From the IMG/VR virus record IMGVR_UViG_3300031787_000357, positions 1-38,196 of that record: a stretch of DNA of 38,196 bases; one strand, 5' to 3'. The notes below the pieces were generated by a model that saw only the letters and a program-made list of their open reading frames with translations, was not told the DNA's origin and made no database searches. This DNA comes from a virus. Below, piece by piece: positions 17,896 through 25,014 of this stretch (position 1 is its first letter; every line of letters begins with the position of its first letter). Made by a program: the position numbers and the translations under genes.

Positions 17896-18815
17896 GTCAA
17901 GCCGCCACCCGAGATAACAAAGGTGTTGGCTGCAACACAATACACTGTTGCCAGGCCCCGCTGCGCTAGAGTTCGGTTGCCAGTCGTCGCCGTTCCAACA
18001 AGGTATATGGTTACGCCAGCGCCTTGAGTGATAGTTTGATTGGATGCACTATTGTTCCAAATGCTGAAAACATCATTCGCCGCAAACACACCAGAGTTAA
18101 TAGTCACACCCCCTGTCGTGATGGAAATGACTTTACCAAGGTCAGAAGCAGCAGCTACATACGCGGCTGTCTGATTGTTAATAGGTAAAGCCCGCACATT
18201 CCCTGAAACATCCAAAACTGAATTGAATGTCACATTACTCGCTGTTCCAAGACCAAGCGCCGTTCTAGCATTGGGAGCCGTGGCGGCCCCGGTCCCGCCT
18301 TGCCCTATTGAAAGGGGGGTAGTCAATCCACTCAAAGATGTAATGTCGCTATTGGCACCACTAGAAGCAACACCAGTCAATCCGGTTATTGTAACGCCGG
18401 TAATTGAACCACCAGTTATAGAAACTAAGTTTGAGTTCTGCGTTGCAATCGTTCCAAGGTTAAGATTGGCACGAGCCGTGGCAGCATCACTAGCACCAGT
18501 TCCACCCTGAGCCACAGTAAGCGCCGTAGTTAAACCACTTAAAGATGTAATGTCACTATTTGAACCGCTTGAAGCAGCACCCAAATTTGCCCTAGCAGCA
18601 GAAGCATCACTAGCCCCCGTACCACCATCAGCAACCGCTAGATCAGAAATGCCAGTAATTACCCCACCACTAATGGAAACGCTATCAGCGTCCTGTTGTG
18701 CCATTGTCCCAAAGCTAGGGGGCATAGCATTAACCAAGGCAGCAAAGTTCTCATCAAGTTTTACCAACTCAACCGGCGTGGTTTCATTCGCAAATTGATT
18801 AGGAACAGAAGCCAT
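17892..18815 (-). CDS. Tail fibre protein with GGTGA repeats, 307 aa
   Basis: After the N-terminal anchor-like VPNQFANETTPVELVKLDEN the protein carries three copies of a GGTGA(S/A).A.ARANLG-type repeat (VADGGTGASDASAARANLG, VAQGGTGASDAATARANL, IGQGGTGAATAPNARTALG). Between them are NSDITSLSGLTT segments. These are classic phage fibre repeats. The C-terminal 100 residues (AAYVAASDLGKVISITTGGV onward) form a beta domain typical of fibre shafts or tips. It shares a late message with the LamG protein (ATGA overlap). With three fibre-like genes in the window, the phage probably has a composite adsorption apparatus. Confidence 0.85.
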   Translation of the reverse strand: MASVPNQFANETTPVELVKLDENFAALVNAMPPSFGTMAQQDADSVSISGGVITGISDLAVADGGTGASDASAARANLGAASSGSNSDITSLSGLTTALTVAQGGTGASDAATARANLNLGTIATQNSNLVSITGGSITGVTITGLTGVASSGANSDITSLSGLTTPLSIGQGGTGAATAPNARTALGLGTASNVTFNSVLDVSGNVRALPINNQTAAYVAAASDLGKVISITTGGVTINSGVFAANDVFSIWNNSASNQTITQGAGVTIYLVGTATTGNRTLAQRGLATVYCVAANTFVISGGGLT

Positions 18816-18817
18816 GT

Positions 18818-19240
18818 TTATACACCTATTGACTCATTATTAACCCAAGATACTTGGACGCCAGATTGGTTTGTCCAATAAACCGGTTCACTTGAATTAT
18901 TATACCACACCGCATTACTTGTTGGCGGGGGTATATTTACATTCACAATCCCTATAAGTCCAGTAGCAAATATAGCCGCATTCCCAATAGGATTCCAGCC
19001 AAATAAACTCCTGCCAGGGTCAACATCTGGCCTAGGATTGAGTAGCGCCACGGGATCATTGATAGGAAACCTACCCAACTGTAACTGCGGATGGTCCTCA
19101 TCATTGCAGGCAGAACACACCTTAATGCCCGTTGGCTTCTGGTTCACCACCTGCCAATCTAGCTTCGCTAGTGGAAAGCGGAAATTACAGCGGTCACAGA
19201 ACCCAAAAGCCCGCTTACCAAAGGCGAATCTCTGCGTCAT
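18818..19240 (-). CDS. Zinc-ribbon-like phage protein, 140 aa
   Basis: Two CxxC pairs, Cys15/18 and Cys42/45, in the context FCDRCNFRF and KVCSACNDEDHPQLQLG, form a small zinc ribbon; this pattern is common in a family of proteins within phage tail gene clusters. The C-terminal half is hydrophobic/aromatic and Asn-rich (VWYNNSSEPVYWTNQSGVQ), and looks like a beta repeat rather than an enzyme. The start overlaps the preceding stop by ATGA. It probably binds zinc for stability and acts as a connector or minor tail protein; I cannot assign the role more closely. Confidence 0.7.
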   Translation of the reverse strand: MTQRFAFGKRAFGFCDRCNFRFPLAKLDWQVVNQKPTGIKVCSACNDEDHPQLQLGRFPINDPVALLNPRPDVDPGRSLFGWNPIGNAAIFATGLIGIVNVNIPPPTSNAVWYNNSSEPVYWTNQSGVQVSWVNNESIGV

Positions 19241-19914
19241 ATCCGGCTATAATTCCAAGGAACAAAGGTCGCTGGGGACCGTTCCCGATCCTCCTCAGCC
19301 GCCAATGCAAACTGCCGCTCATACTCAGCCTGTAGCATTTGAACCCGCCCCATGGCCTCTGGACGCTTTAGGGCAATCTGATAGGCCAAAGCAGCCGCTA
19401 GGGCTGGCACAAACCGAACCGGAATGTCCATGTTATCAAGCGCGTTAGTGGCATCCTGCATACGCTTTAGGCGCCAATACAATAGGGTATAGGCTAGGTC
19501 AGGAACCGGCCAAAGGATAAATGATTGGCTAACTTGCTTCTGGACGTAAATCTGTAGGGGCCGCCCTGTGGTTGCCTTATTAGGTAGGGTCGCATAGTCC
19601 GTCACGCCAATACGCGATAGCGGATAATCAAAGTTAGAACCCTGCCCAGCCAATCGAACAATAGCGTCCGTCACATCAATGTTATCAGCCGGAAGGCTAT
19701 ATGTAGATACATTTGGAGAAAGCGTCATAGACGCCTGCTCAACGGTCCACAGGTTCAAACCCCTGTTAGACCATTCAGCACTAATCATATTCAGGGAACG
19801 CCGGGCAGTCCTGTAGTCATAACCAGTCCGAGCATCAAGGCCAGCTTTTTCGTAAGCCTCCTCAATAAGATCGGCAATATCAATGTTCCAAGTTGACGTT
19901 CCGCTAGTAGGCAT
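19237..19914 (-). CDS. Putative head-completion / gp4-like connector protein, 225 aa
   Basis: DIADLIEEAYEKAGLDARTG, then YDYRTARRSLNMISAEWSNRGLNLWTV and a later helical domain (FVPALAAALAYQIALKRPEA) match P22 gp4-like or head-completion connectors, which bind below the portal. The length is slightly longer than typical. It begins with a TAATG overlap to the short gene just before it. A different candidate adaptor lies at 15003-15635; a portal-adaptor-nozzle stack would use both. Recognition is moderate, from the pattern of a conserved N-terminal helix plus RSLNMISAEWSNRGLNLW. Confidence 0.7.
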   Translation of the reverse strand: MPTSGTSTWNIDIADLIEEAYEKAGLDARTGYDYRTARRSLNMISAEWSNRGLNLWTVEQASMTLSPNVSTYSLPADNIDVTDAIVRLAGQGSNFDYPLSRIGVTDYATLPNKATTGRPLQIYVQKQVSQSFILWPVPDLAYTLLYWRLKRMQDATNALDNMDIPVRFVPALAAALAYQIALKRPEAMGRVQMLQAEYERQFALAAEEDRERSPATFVPWNYSRI

Positions 19915-20069
19915 TACTTCTTCCTTGCAGCGCGTAAGTTATCAACCAAGTTTGGATAGGGGCGACCAGCCGCCTTAGCAGATGCCTTGGCAGAAGCCTT
20001 CTGCTTATCAGATAGGGGCTTAGGTTTCCCCAGCCCCTTTGGCCTTTTACGCTCCCAAACAGGCTTCAC
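19914..20069 (-). CDS. Short basic phage protein, GTG start, 51 aa
   Basis: The frame starts with GTG at 20069, sharing bases with the stop of the previous gene (TAGTG), and ends with TAA that overlaps the next ATG (TAATG). The product is Lys/Ala/Pro-rich; its C-terminal half contains AKAAGRPYPNLVDNLRAARKK. I know this motif from tiny conserved proteins in environmental phage structural clusters. There is no membrane segment. It is easily missed because of the length and start codon. It might bind DNA or capsid surface through its charge (inference). Confidence 0.75.
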   Translation of the reverse strand: MKPVWERKRPKGLGKPKPLSDKQKASAKASAKAAGRPYPNLVDNLRAARKK

Positions 20070-20431
20070 TAAACCATCTTCCCGCGCGTCTTACCCTTAA
20101 TGGCGCAACCATCGCCACGGGTGTAAGATGATTTCACGGAACCACCGGAAGCCATCTTTTTGACTTTACCACCAGACTTCATGCGCGTTCCCTTGCGGGC
20201 ATCCTCACGCATACGATTGGCAGTTTCGAAATTAGCAGGGTCCATCATTTGCTTTCCTCCAACAACATAACCAGAATCGCCTTCCCGCATCATAGGTTCT
20301 CGGGTAAGCGGATTAAGTCCAGAACGGTCCCGCATAATCTCGTCCTCAGTCATACCACGCTCATTAGGAACGCGCCTACGATTAGATGGCACCCTAGAAG
20401 GTGGACGAGGAGGAAGCGGAAGATCGTCCAT
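20069..20431 (-). CDS. Hypothetical basic phage protein, 120 aa
   Basis: The N-terminus is Pro/Arg-rich (PLPPRPPSRVPSNRRRVPNE). The middle has GMTEDEIMRDRSGLNPL. The C-terminus (MASGGSVKSSYTRGDGCAIKGKTRGKMV) contains the Gly/Lys tail I recall in several small phage proteins, also echoed by the next gene (MYAKGGGVEMKGKTKGKVV). The two neighbours thus share a KGKT(R/K)GK ending. It starts by TAATG overlap. No enzyme motif. Possibly a minor virion or DNA-binding protein. Confidence 0.7.
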   Translation of the reverse strand: MDDLPLPPRPPSRVPSNRRRVPNERGMTEDEIMRDRSGLNPLTREPMMREGDSGYVVGGKQMMDPANFETANRMREDARKGTRMKSGGKVKKMASGGSVKSSYTRGDGCAIKGKTRGKMV

Positions 20432-20604
20432 TAGACAACCTTCCCCTTGGTTTTGCCTTTCATTTCAACACCGCCACCCTTGGCATACATCACCTTACCG
20501 CCCTTCTTCATCCCACCGGGACGCATGGCACGGGCAGCAAAACGAGGCGTGGACATGCCCGCTTTGTCTGGACCTATCTTCATTTTAGGCTTCATCATTT
20601 TCAT
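20431..20604 (-). CDS. Short basic Gly/Lys/Met-rich phage protein, 57 aa
   Basis: ATG at 20604 is preceded by a strong AGGAGAG site 5 to 7 bases away. The product is rich in Met, Lys and Gly and ends in EMKGKTKGKVV, like the ending of the next gene. It lies 9 bases after the spanin gene and ends by a TAATG overlap. It is likely real: site, coupling and composition agree. Function unknown. Confidence 0.7.
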   Translation of the reverse strand: MKMMKPKMKIGPDKAGMSTPRFAARAMRPGGMKKGGKVMYAKGGGVEMKGKTKGKVV

Positions 20605-20613
20605 CACACTCTC

Positions 20614-20823
20614 CTATTTACAAGCAGCCCGAATATGGGCGCGAAGTTCACCGTAATCCTCAATCATTCTAGCAACAATAGAATTGCTAGGCAAAGCCTT
20701 TAATTCAGCCGAAGCGCCCTGTTGAATACTCTGGCTATACGGGACAATACTTGGGCAAACCAAGGCCGTATTATGGCCGCAACCGGCCAGCATCACCAAA
20801 CCAAAGATCAGGGAGTATTTCAA
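20614..20823 (-). CDS. Outer-membrane lipoprotein spanin (Rz1-like), 69 aa
   Basis: The frame begins with a TTG at 20823 that overlaps the previous stop, after a GGGGAAG site. It has a short signal with the lipobox LAGC (Cys15), then a mature part of about 55 residues with two more Cys (CPSIVPY and the C-terminal AACK). Small lipoproteins of this sort directly after an Rz-like gene act as outer-membrane spanins that fuse inner and outer membrane at lysis. An internal ATG would remove the signal, so TTG is preferred. Position and lipobox make this a good call; the mature part is not Pro-rich, unlike lambda Rz1. Confidence 0.75.
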   Translation of the reverse strand: MKYSLIFGLVMLAGCGHNTALVCPSIVPYSQSIQQGASAELKALPSNSIVARMIEDYGELRAHIRAACK

Positions 20824-21053
20824 AACTTCCCCTTTTCAAGAGCATCCACAGCGCCACCATTCCCCTTGTATTGGGCGGCAGCCTCATTGCCCTTCTGCAA
20901 ACCATCTAGGCTTCCCTGTAGCTGGTCCTGCCTAGCCACGGCCTTACCTTCACGCCGACCAGAAAGAAAGGCAGCCATCAAAGCGCCAATAATTACAGCA
21001 GCGCCAATGACATACGCCTTAATCTTGGCCCAAATAAACCCAATCGCAATCAT
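20820..21053 (-). CDS. Inner-membrane spanin (Rz-like), 77 aa
   Basis: The ATG at 21053 overlaps the lysozyme stop by ATGA; the longer reading from 21119 would copy a Cys-rich stretch antisense to nothing useful and is rejected. One membrane segment (about residues 12-31) is followed by a charged periplasmic part with Gln/Lys/Glu (REGKAVARQDQLQGSLDGLQ) that may form a short coiled coil. It is shorter than typical Rz (100-150 residues), but topology and position between the endolysin and a lipobox protein support an i-spanin. Confidence 0.65.
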   Translation of the reverse strand: MIAIGFIWAKIKAYVIGAAVIIGALMAAFLSGRREGKAVARQDQLQGSLDGLQKGNEAAAQYKGNGGAVDALEKGKF

Positions 21054-21685
21054 TTTTTCCTCAACAAAACAATGGCAGCAAGCACCACAACAGCAGCCAC
21101 AATAGCCACACCAACCCACATAGGGACGCCACCAAGGGCTTGTACCGCAGGGGCGGCAGTAGCAGCGGCAGCAGCAATACCACCATACGCAGCCACCGCA
21201 GAACCTTTACCGTCAGACGGGGCAGAAGGCTCGATATAGTTACTGGACACAAAGGAACCCTTAACCCACAAGCCAGCCTCAGCAGCGCGGCGGTTAGTTA
21301 AGCCAGCAGACACGTTCTTGCCGACTTTGTTCCACCTAGCCAATTCACTTGGAATAGCATCATAATTACCAGCGTTCAGCTTCTTCAGCAGGGTAGAACC
21401 CCGAAAAGCCCCTTCCCCAACATTGAAGCAAAATGACACTAGGGCGGCAAATTGATTGTCATTCAAGGGGACCGTGACAGCATTTTCCACACAGCGCCGG
21501 AACCTGGCCAAGTCACCGCGCAATAGGTTGACTGCCTCAGCTTCGCTAATGCTCATGCCTTTCTTGGCTGTTGCGGTATGACCATAACCAATCGTCCAAA
21601 CTTTAGCAGGGCATAGATAGGCTTCCAAACGAAGCCCCTCCCATTGCTTAATAAGATTCAAACCATCTTGATTGATCTGCCTCAT
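21050..21685 (-). CDS. Endolysin: GH24 phage lysozyme with C-terminal membrane anchor, 211 aa
   Basis: The N-terminal 150 residues are a T4/P22-type lysozyme: E16, C25 and T31 follow the E-x8-(D/C)-x5-T catalytic pattern within KQWEGLRLEAYLCPAKVWTI, with GYGHT next; NDNQFAALVSFCFNVG and NRRAAEAGLW are further family motifs. It should cut the MurNAc-GlcNAc bond of peptidoglycan. There is no N-terminal signal-arrest segment. Instead, an Ala/Gly-rich linker (about 160-187) leads to a C-terminal hydrophobic helix (about 190-208) and RKK, a tail anchor. It overlaps the holin-like gene upstream and the spanin downstream by ATGA. How the catalytic domain reaches the periplasm is open. Confidence 0.9.
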   Translation of the reverse strand: MRQINQDGLNLIKQWEGLRLEAYLCPAKVWTIGYGHTATAKKGMSISEAEAVNLLRGDLARFRRCVENAVTVPLNDNQFAALVSFCFNVGEGAFRGSTLLKKLNAGNYDAIPSELARWNKVGKNVSAGLTNRRAAEAGLWVKGSFVSSNYIEPSAPSDGKGSAVAAYGGIAAAAATAAPAVQALGGVPMWVGVAIVAAVVVLAAIVLLRKK

Positions 21686-21930
21686 TTTACAAATCCCATC
21701 TTCCAGGCGGTTACAAGGGCGGTCACAATACCAACAACCGTACCAACCATCATAATAAATTGCCAGCCGCCGCTCAACTTATTAAGGGTTTTAATGACTT
21801 CATCAAGCCTATCATCTTGCCGTTCAAATCGAATATCCATATCCCGCTTCATATCACTTAAACGGGATTCCATATTTTCCATTTTCGCTGATAGAGAACC
21901 TAGGTTCCTTTGAATTTCACCTTCGTTCAT
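21682..21930 (-). CDS. XhlA-like holin or holin accessory, 82 aa
   Basis: The ATG at 21930 starts one base after the stop of the DUF6321 gene. The N-terminal 50 residues form a coiled coil (EIQRNLGSLSAKMENMESRL and similar heptads), then one membrane segment (about 56-76), then a short charged end. That is the layout of XhlA-type hemolysin/holin-associated proteins. It directly precedes the lysozyme (ATGA overlap), so a role in opening or timing the inner membrane is likely. It could be a scaffold for the holin rather than the holin itself. Confidence 0.75.
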   Translation of the reverse strand: MNEGEIQRNLGSLSAKMENMESRLSDMKRDMDIRFERQDDRLDEVIKTLNKLSGGWQFIMMVGTVVGIVTALVTAWKMGFVK

Positions 21931-21931
21931 G

Positions 21932-22183
21932 TCAGCATTTCCAGGCTCTAAGGCTCTTATTGATTCGAGAGTTAGGGTCATTGGCGGTTTTGGCGCTAGT
22001 TAGTTTCTTCTTCATACCGGCCATTCTGGCACAGAAGCTATCACGCCTAGAACCACCTTCAGGCTGGGGCGCCTTCAATCCAGGCTTATCGGGATTGGCT
22101 TTATTGTATGAAGCCCTCCCCTTAGCATTAAGCCCCCCGCTTGGGCTTTTGCCTTCTTTTCGCTGCCATGCCGGGGTTTTCAT
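21932..22183 (-). CDS. DUF6321 family phage protein, 83 aa
   Basis: The sequence (PAWQRKEGKSPSGGLNAKGR, SYNKANPDKPGLKAPQPEGG, SFCARMAGMKKKL, NDPNSRINKSLRAWKC) fits DUF6321, a very conserved small protein in many aquatic phages. It is basic, with Cys at both parts. Start by ATGA overlap with the repeat-protein gene. Its function is unknown; near lysis genes here. Recognition is strong, from near-complete agreement with the remembered family consensus. Confidence 0.85.
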   Translation of the reverse strand: MKTPAWQRKEGKSPSGGLNAKGRASYNKANPDKPGLKAPQPEGGSRRDSFCARMAGMKKKLTSAKTANDPNSRINKSLRAWKC

Positions 22184-22836
22184 GAAGTCCTCCGCTGTAC
22201 CGGAAATGGTGGTTCTACAACGCCATTGAATAAGAATACATTAGTTACTTGTGGACCGCAAACACCAATTACTTCAATTACAGGTGGCGGGCCACCTGAA
22301 TATATCAGTGTAGCATTGTTGCCGGAATAATTATAGATGCCCCCGAGGGCAGTTAGTGTGTACGCCTGAGCAGGAGCATAAACCAGATTGGCATCGTTGC
22401 CAGAGTACGCATACGCCGCTCCCTCAGCAACGAGCCTGCGGGCGTATAGCAGATTTGCGTTGTTGCCAGAATAAGTATAGGTAGTTCCATCCGCCGATAA
22501 CGTGAAAGCACGAACGGGCGTATAAACCAGCGAAGCATTATTGCCAGAGTACGCATACGCCGCTCCCTCAGCAACGAGCCTTCTGTTGTACAGCAGGTTG
22601 GCGTCGTTTCCTGAGTATGAATATATCCCGCCGCCGATTTGAGTTTGGCGGTTGAAAAACAGATTTGCGTCATTACCTAAATATGAATAGGCTACACCCT
22701 CCGCGACGAGCCTGCGGTTGTATAGCAGATTGGCATCGTTGCCAGAATATGAATAAGTCGCGCCATCTGCTGTTAATGTATATGGAGCGCCGCTGCTAGG
22801 CGCAGCAATCGCCGGAACTCGGATGCGCAACGGCAT
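22180..22836 (-). CDS. Tandem YSGNDANLLY-repeat appendage protein, 218 aa
   Basis: Residues about 18-180 consist of seven repeats of about 22-26 residues: a strand (L(T/V)A(E/D)G..Y.YSGN(D/N)A.L.Y) then a turn (NRR or APAQAYT). The DNA repeats are nearly identical in places. Such repeats occur in phage virion proteins and may form a beta solenoid or a stack of hairpins. The last 30 residues differ (EVIGVCGPQVTNVFLFNGVV). It is probably a surface or fibre-associated protein; no enzyme motif. Confidence 0.75.
   Translation of the reverse strand: MPLRIRVPAIAAPSSGAPYTLTADGATYSYSGNDANLLYNRRLVAEGVAYSYLGNDANLFFNRQTQIGGGIYSYSGNDANLLYNRRLVAEGAAYAYSGNNASLVYTPVRAFTLSADGTTYTYSGNNANLLYARRLVAEGAAYAYSGNDANLVYAPAQAYTLTALGGIYNYSGNNATLIYSGGPPPVIEVIGVCGPQVTNVFLFNGVVEPPFPVQRRTS
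22397..22437 (-). repeat. 41-base exact direct repeat, copy A
   Basis: These 41 bases recur exactly at 22541-22581 and encode part of two repeat units (EGAAYAYSGN). The first is read from the plus strand as ttgccagagtacgcatacgc and onward. Confidence 0.85.
22541..22581 (-). repeat. 41-base exact direct repeat, copy B
   Basis: Exact match of 22397-22437 within the same coding sequence. Recent duplication or gene conversion of a unit. Confidence 0.85.
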
Positions 22837-22839
22837 CGC

Positions 22840-23658
22840 CTAGTCTCCGATCAGCGGCGGGCGGTTCAGGAATGGGTTGGTGGTCACCAGGTCTGGCGCG
22901 TTTCCCCATTTCCACGCGAGATGTCCCAACACCTTCATTCGGTTATCTACCGATAGCTCGGCACCATTCGTGATAATCACTTCACCTATCATCCAGTTCG
23001 TGTACCGACTGAACATCGGCGATGAGCCGATGTAGAGCGGCGAAGTTCCTAAGTTAGTGCGTAACGTATACGTCCCCGTGTTGCTGCCGTCCGGCTTGCC
23101 ATTTTGCAGACCAATCATCGCGTTGTTTTGATGGACGCCCGTGAAAATATACGTCCTATTTGGTAGGTAGGTGAACGCCCCGGTGCCGTCATAATTCGGC
23201 TGTCCTCCCGCTGTGTTCGTCGAGTATATCGCAGACTTTCCATTGCTTTTGATAAGATCACTCCACCCGGCAGTCGTGGGGCCGGCTGAGGTAAAAAACT
23301 CAAATAATGAGTTGTAGGCGTTGGTGAATGCCGCCGCCCTAAATACAATAAACGAAGTAATGGGGTACTGGAACGCCCAAGACTCGGGTGCGCGTTGCAG
23401 CGCCTTGGCGGTACCGTCGAAGGACATGCTGCCAAGACCGTTTATTCCGTCAAGGCGATACGCTGGCTGGCTGGCACTCACTGACTGCGTGAAATGCCGA
23501 GCATTTCCGCTCTTGTCGCGCACTTCGCTGATGCCTGTCGCCAAGGAAATGGTGGAGACATCGGCCCAGTCAAGCCACAGCGCAGGCCGCACCAAGTCAG
23601 GCGTCCACAACCGCCCCTGCAACTGCGCTTCATCATACCGGCTGACCCCGCGCGGCAT
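22840..23658 (-). CDS. LamG/concanavalin-like lectin domain protein, 272 aa
   Basis: The protein has ALWLDWADVSTISLATGISE, then DKSGNARHFTQS, SFIVFRA, VHQNNAMIGLQNGKPDGSN and SRYTNWMIGEVIITNGAELS, ending with LGHLAWKWGNAPDLVTTNPF. That is the typical layout of phage LamG-like proteins with a terminal 'AWKWG' motif, thought to bind glycans. It is unrelated at sequence level to the two-module LamG gene at 16540, but has the same likely use. It starts directly after the previous stop. Confidence 0.8.
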   Translation of the reverse strand: MPRGVSRYDEAQLQGRLWTPDLVRPALWLDWADVSTISLATGISEVRDKSGNARHFTQSVSASQPAYRLDGINGLGSMSFDGTAKALQRAPESWAFQYPITSFIVFRAAAFTNAYNSLFEFFTSAGPTTAGWSDLIKSNGKSAIYSTNTAGGQPNYDGTGAFTYLPNRTYIFTGVHQNNAMIGLQNGKPDGSNTGTYTLRTNLGTSPLYIGSSPMFSRYTNWMIGEVIITNGAELSVDNRMKVLGHLAWKWGNAPDLVTTNPFLNRPPLIGD

Positions 23659-24075
23659 TTAGGTTACATCCTCATTCCACGGGCGCACGTAAAGCTCATT
23701 CCCGGATGCGGCAAAATTGGCGACAGTGTTATTGATTACGCTGAACCGCATAGAAAACGGGTAAAGCCTCAACATATTGACAACCGCCACCTTGGCGGAT
23801 GCGCCGGAGGTAAGCGGAATAACATATAGATCGCCGCCGATCCGGTCTGCCGTATCAGTGCCATCATTCAGCGTAATACGGAGTGTTATTGAACCGGCGG
23901 TGCCGGGGTTAAAACTGCCCAGCTTTATGGTCACAACGCCGTACAGATCGCGATTTGTTGAATTGTCATAGGTGACAACCGCGCTTTCGCTGCCATTGGC
24001 CAGCGAATTGAGCGTTGCTCCCGCAAAATTGCTTGACCGCGACGGCGAAGGCGTTGCCCATTTCGCGACTGCCAT
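23659..24075 (-). CDS. Conserved small virion-type protein, 138 aa
   Basis: Beta-rich protein: VVTYDNSTNRDLYGVVTIKL, SITLRITLNDGTDTAD, GGDLYVIPLT, FSMRFSVINNTVAN, ELYVRPWNEDV. I recall similar proteins in aquatic phage structural clusters next to LamG genes. It could form part of a baseplate-free adsorption layer or decorate the capsid. No catalytic residues. The ATG overlaps the previous TAA (TAATG). Confidence 0.65.
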   Translation of the reverse strand: MAVAKWATPSPSRSSNFAGATLNSLANGSESAVVTYDNSTNRDLYGVVTIKLGSFNPGTAGSITLRITLNDGTDTADRIGGDLYVIPLTSGASAKVAVVNMLRLYPFSMRFSVINNTVANFAASGNELYVRPWNEDVT

Positions 24076-24554
24076 TACACGCCGCCCCGCGCCAGCCCGA
24101 CAGTCCGTGCAGTGACCGGAACGTTATTCGCTTCAGCCCAAGAGGGATGCCGATCTGCCAAAGCCAAAAGTCGATCTTTTGTCACCGCCGAAAGCAATCC
24201 AACTTGAACCATTTTTGTCAGCACCAAGCTAACCGCCTCATAGGCTTCTGGATCGTCTGTCTCAATGTAGCTGCTTTGGCGAATTGTATCGCGCATAAGA
24301 ATAGCCGCTTCCCTGGTTTCTTCTGGCAAGGTTTCGTTTTCCGACGCGACAACCGCCTTAGCCCATTCGCCTGAAGTCAACAGTAATTGTTGTGCAACGC
24401 CAGTCGCCACCTTCTGCTTTACCTTGGGCAGCGAAACGTCCGGGACATTCAGTAAATTTGCAGCCATCCACTCAGGAATCCCCTGCAAGTCCGGCTGCGA
24501 TACGCGCGTAGCTAACAAAGCTAGTTTTGCCGCGTCAATTTCGCTATCGCTCAT
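24075..24554 (-). CDS. Helical phage protein, 159 aa, unknown function
   Basis: A largely helical protein with MSDSEIDAAKLALLATRV at the start and LLALADRHPSWAEANNVPVT near the end, the latter a motif I recall from other phage genes near LamG-type proteins. The site GTGAG is near the ATG at 24554. The protein is acidic and has no cysteines. It is probably a partner of the adjacent beta proteins. No enzyme motif was found. Confidence 0.65.
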   Translation of the reverse strand: MSDSEIDAAKLALLATRVSQPDLQGIPEWMAANLLNVPDVSLPKVKQKVATGVAQQLLLTSGEWAKAVVASENETLPEETREAAILMRDTIRQSSYIETDDPEAYEAVSLVLTKMVQVGLLSAVTKDRLLALADRHPSWAEANNVPVTARTVGLARGGV

Positions 24555-24603
24555 TTACTCACACCCCCTATTAAGCCTTTGCATTAGTCGTCATTCGCCT
24601 CTT

Positions 24604-25008
24604 TTATGAAAGCGAAATCGCCGCACCGGTAAAGTCGATAGTGAAGGTTTCGCCGTTGGCCATAGTAATAGACGAGCCGTAATCCCACCATCCAACAAGC
24701 GGATCGGCTGGCGACGTAGGCGTATCGTCATAGACAACAACGTAGCGGAAAGGACCAACCGCGCCGGTAGCCGACAACACAAGATCATTGAGAGTCAGCG
24801 AGTAGGTGCCACCAGTTTGGGACGAGCTTGCAGTTGTCAAGTTCCGGCTTGACAGATTGGTGTAGGAAATCTGCGTGAGGTCAGTAAGGACGCTGTTAGT
24901 TGCAACCGGCGCAGTATTGGTGAGGGCAATAACAAACTGGTCGGTGCCAAGGTTGGCAACCTCCACCATGTTCTCAGCCCATGCGTTAAACTTATTCCAT
25001 GTGGCCAT
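24604..25008 (-). CDS. Conserved phage structural protein, 134 aa
   Basis: TWNKFNAWAENMVEVANLGT, FVIALTNTAPVATNSVLTDL, GPFRYVVVYDDT, GWWDYGSSITMANGETFTID are features of a family of small beta proteins seen in many tailed phages, perhaps a decoration or head fibre. It is related in type to 14567-15001. GGGTGA lies upstream of the ATG at 25008. A stretch of 49 bases before the next gene is non-coding. Confidence 0.75.
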   Translation of the reverse strand: MATWNKFNAWAENMVEVANLGTDQFVIALTNTAPVATNSVLTDLTQISYTNLSSRNLTTASSSQTGGTYSLTLNDLVLSATGAVGPFRYVVVYDDTPTSPADPLVGWWDYGSSITMANGETFTIDFTGAAISLS

Positions 25009-25014
25009 ATCAAA

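Noticed and set aside
24555-24603. 7-codon minus frame in the gap before the 159-residue gene
   Set aside because: Too short to judge, no site of its own.
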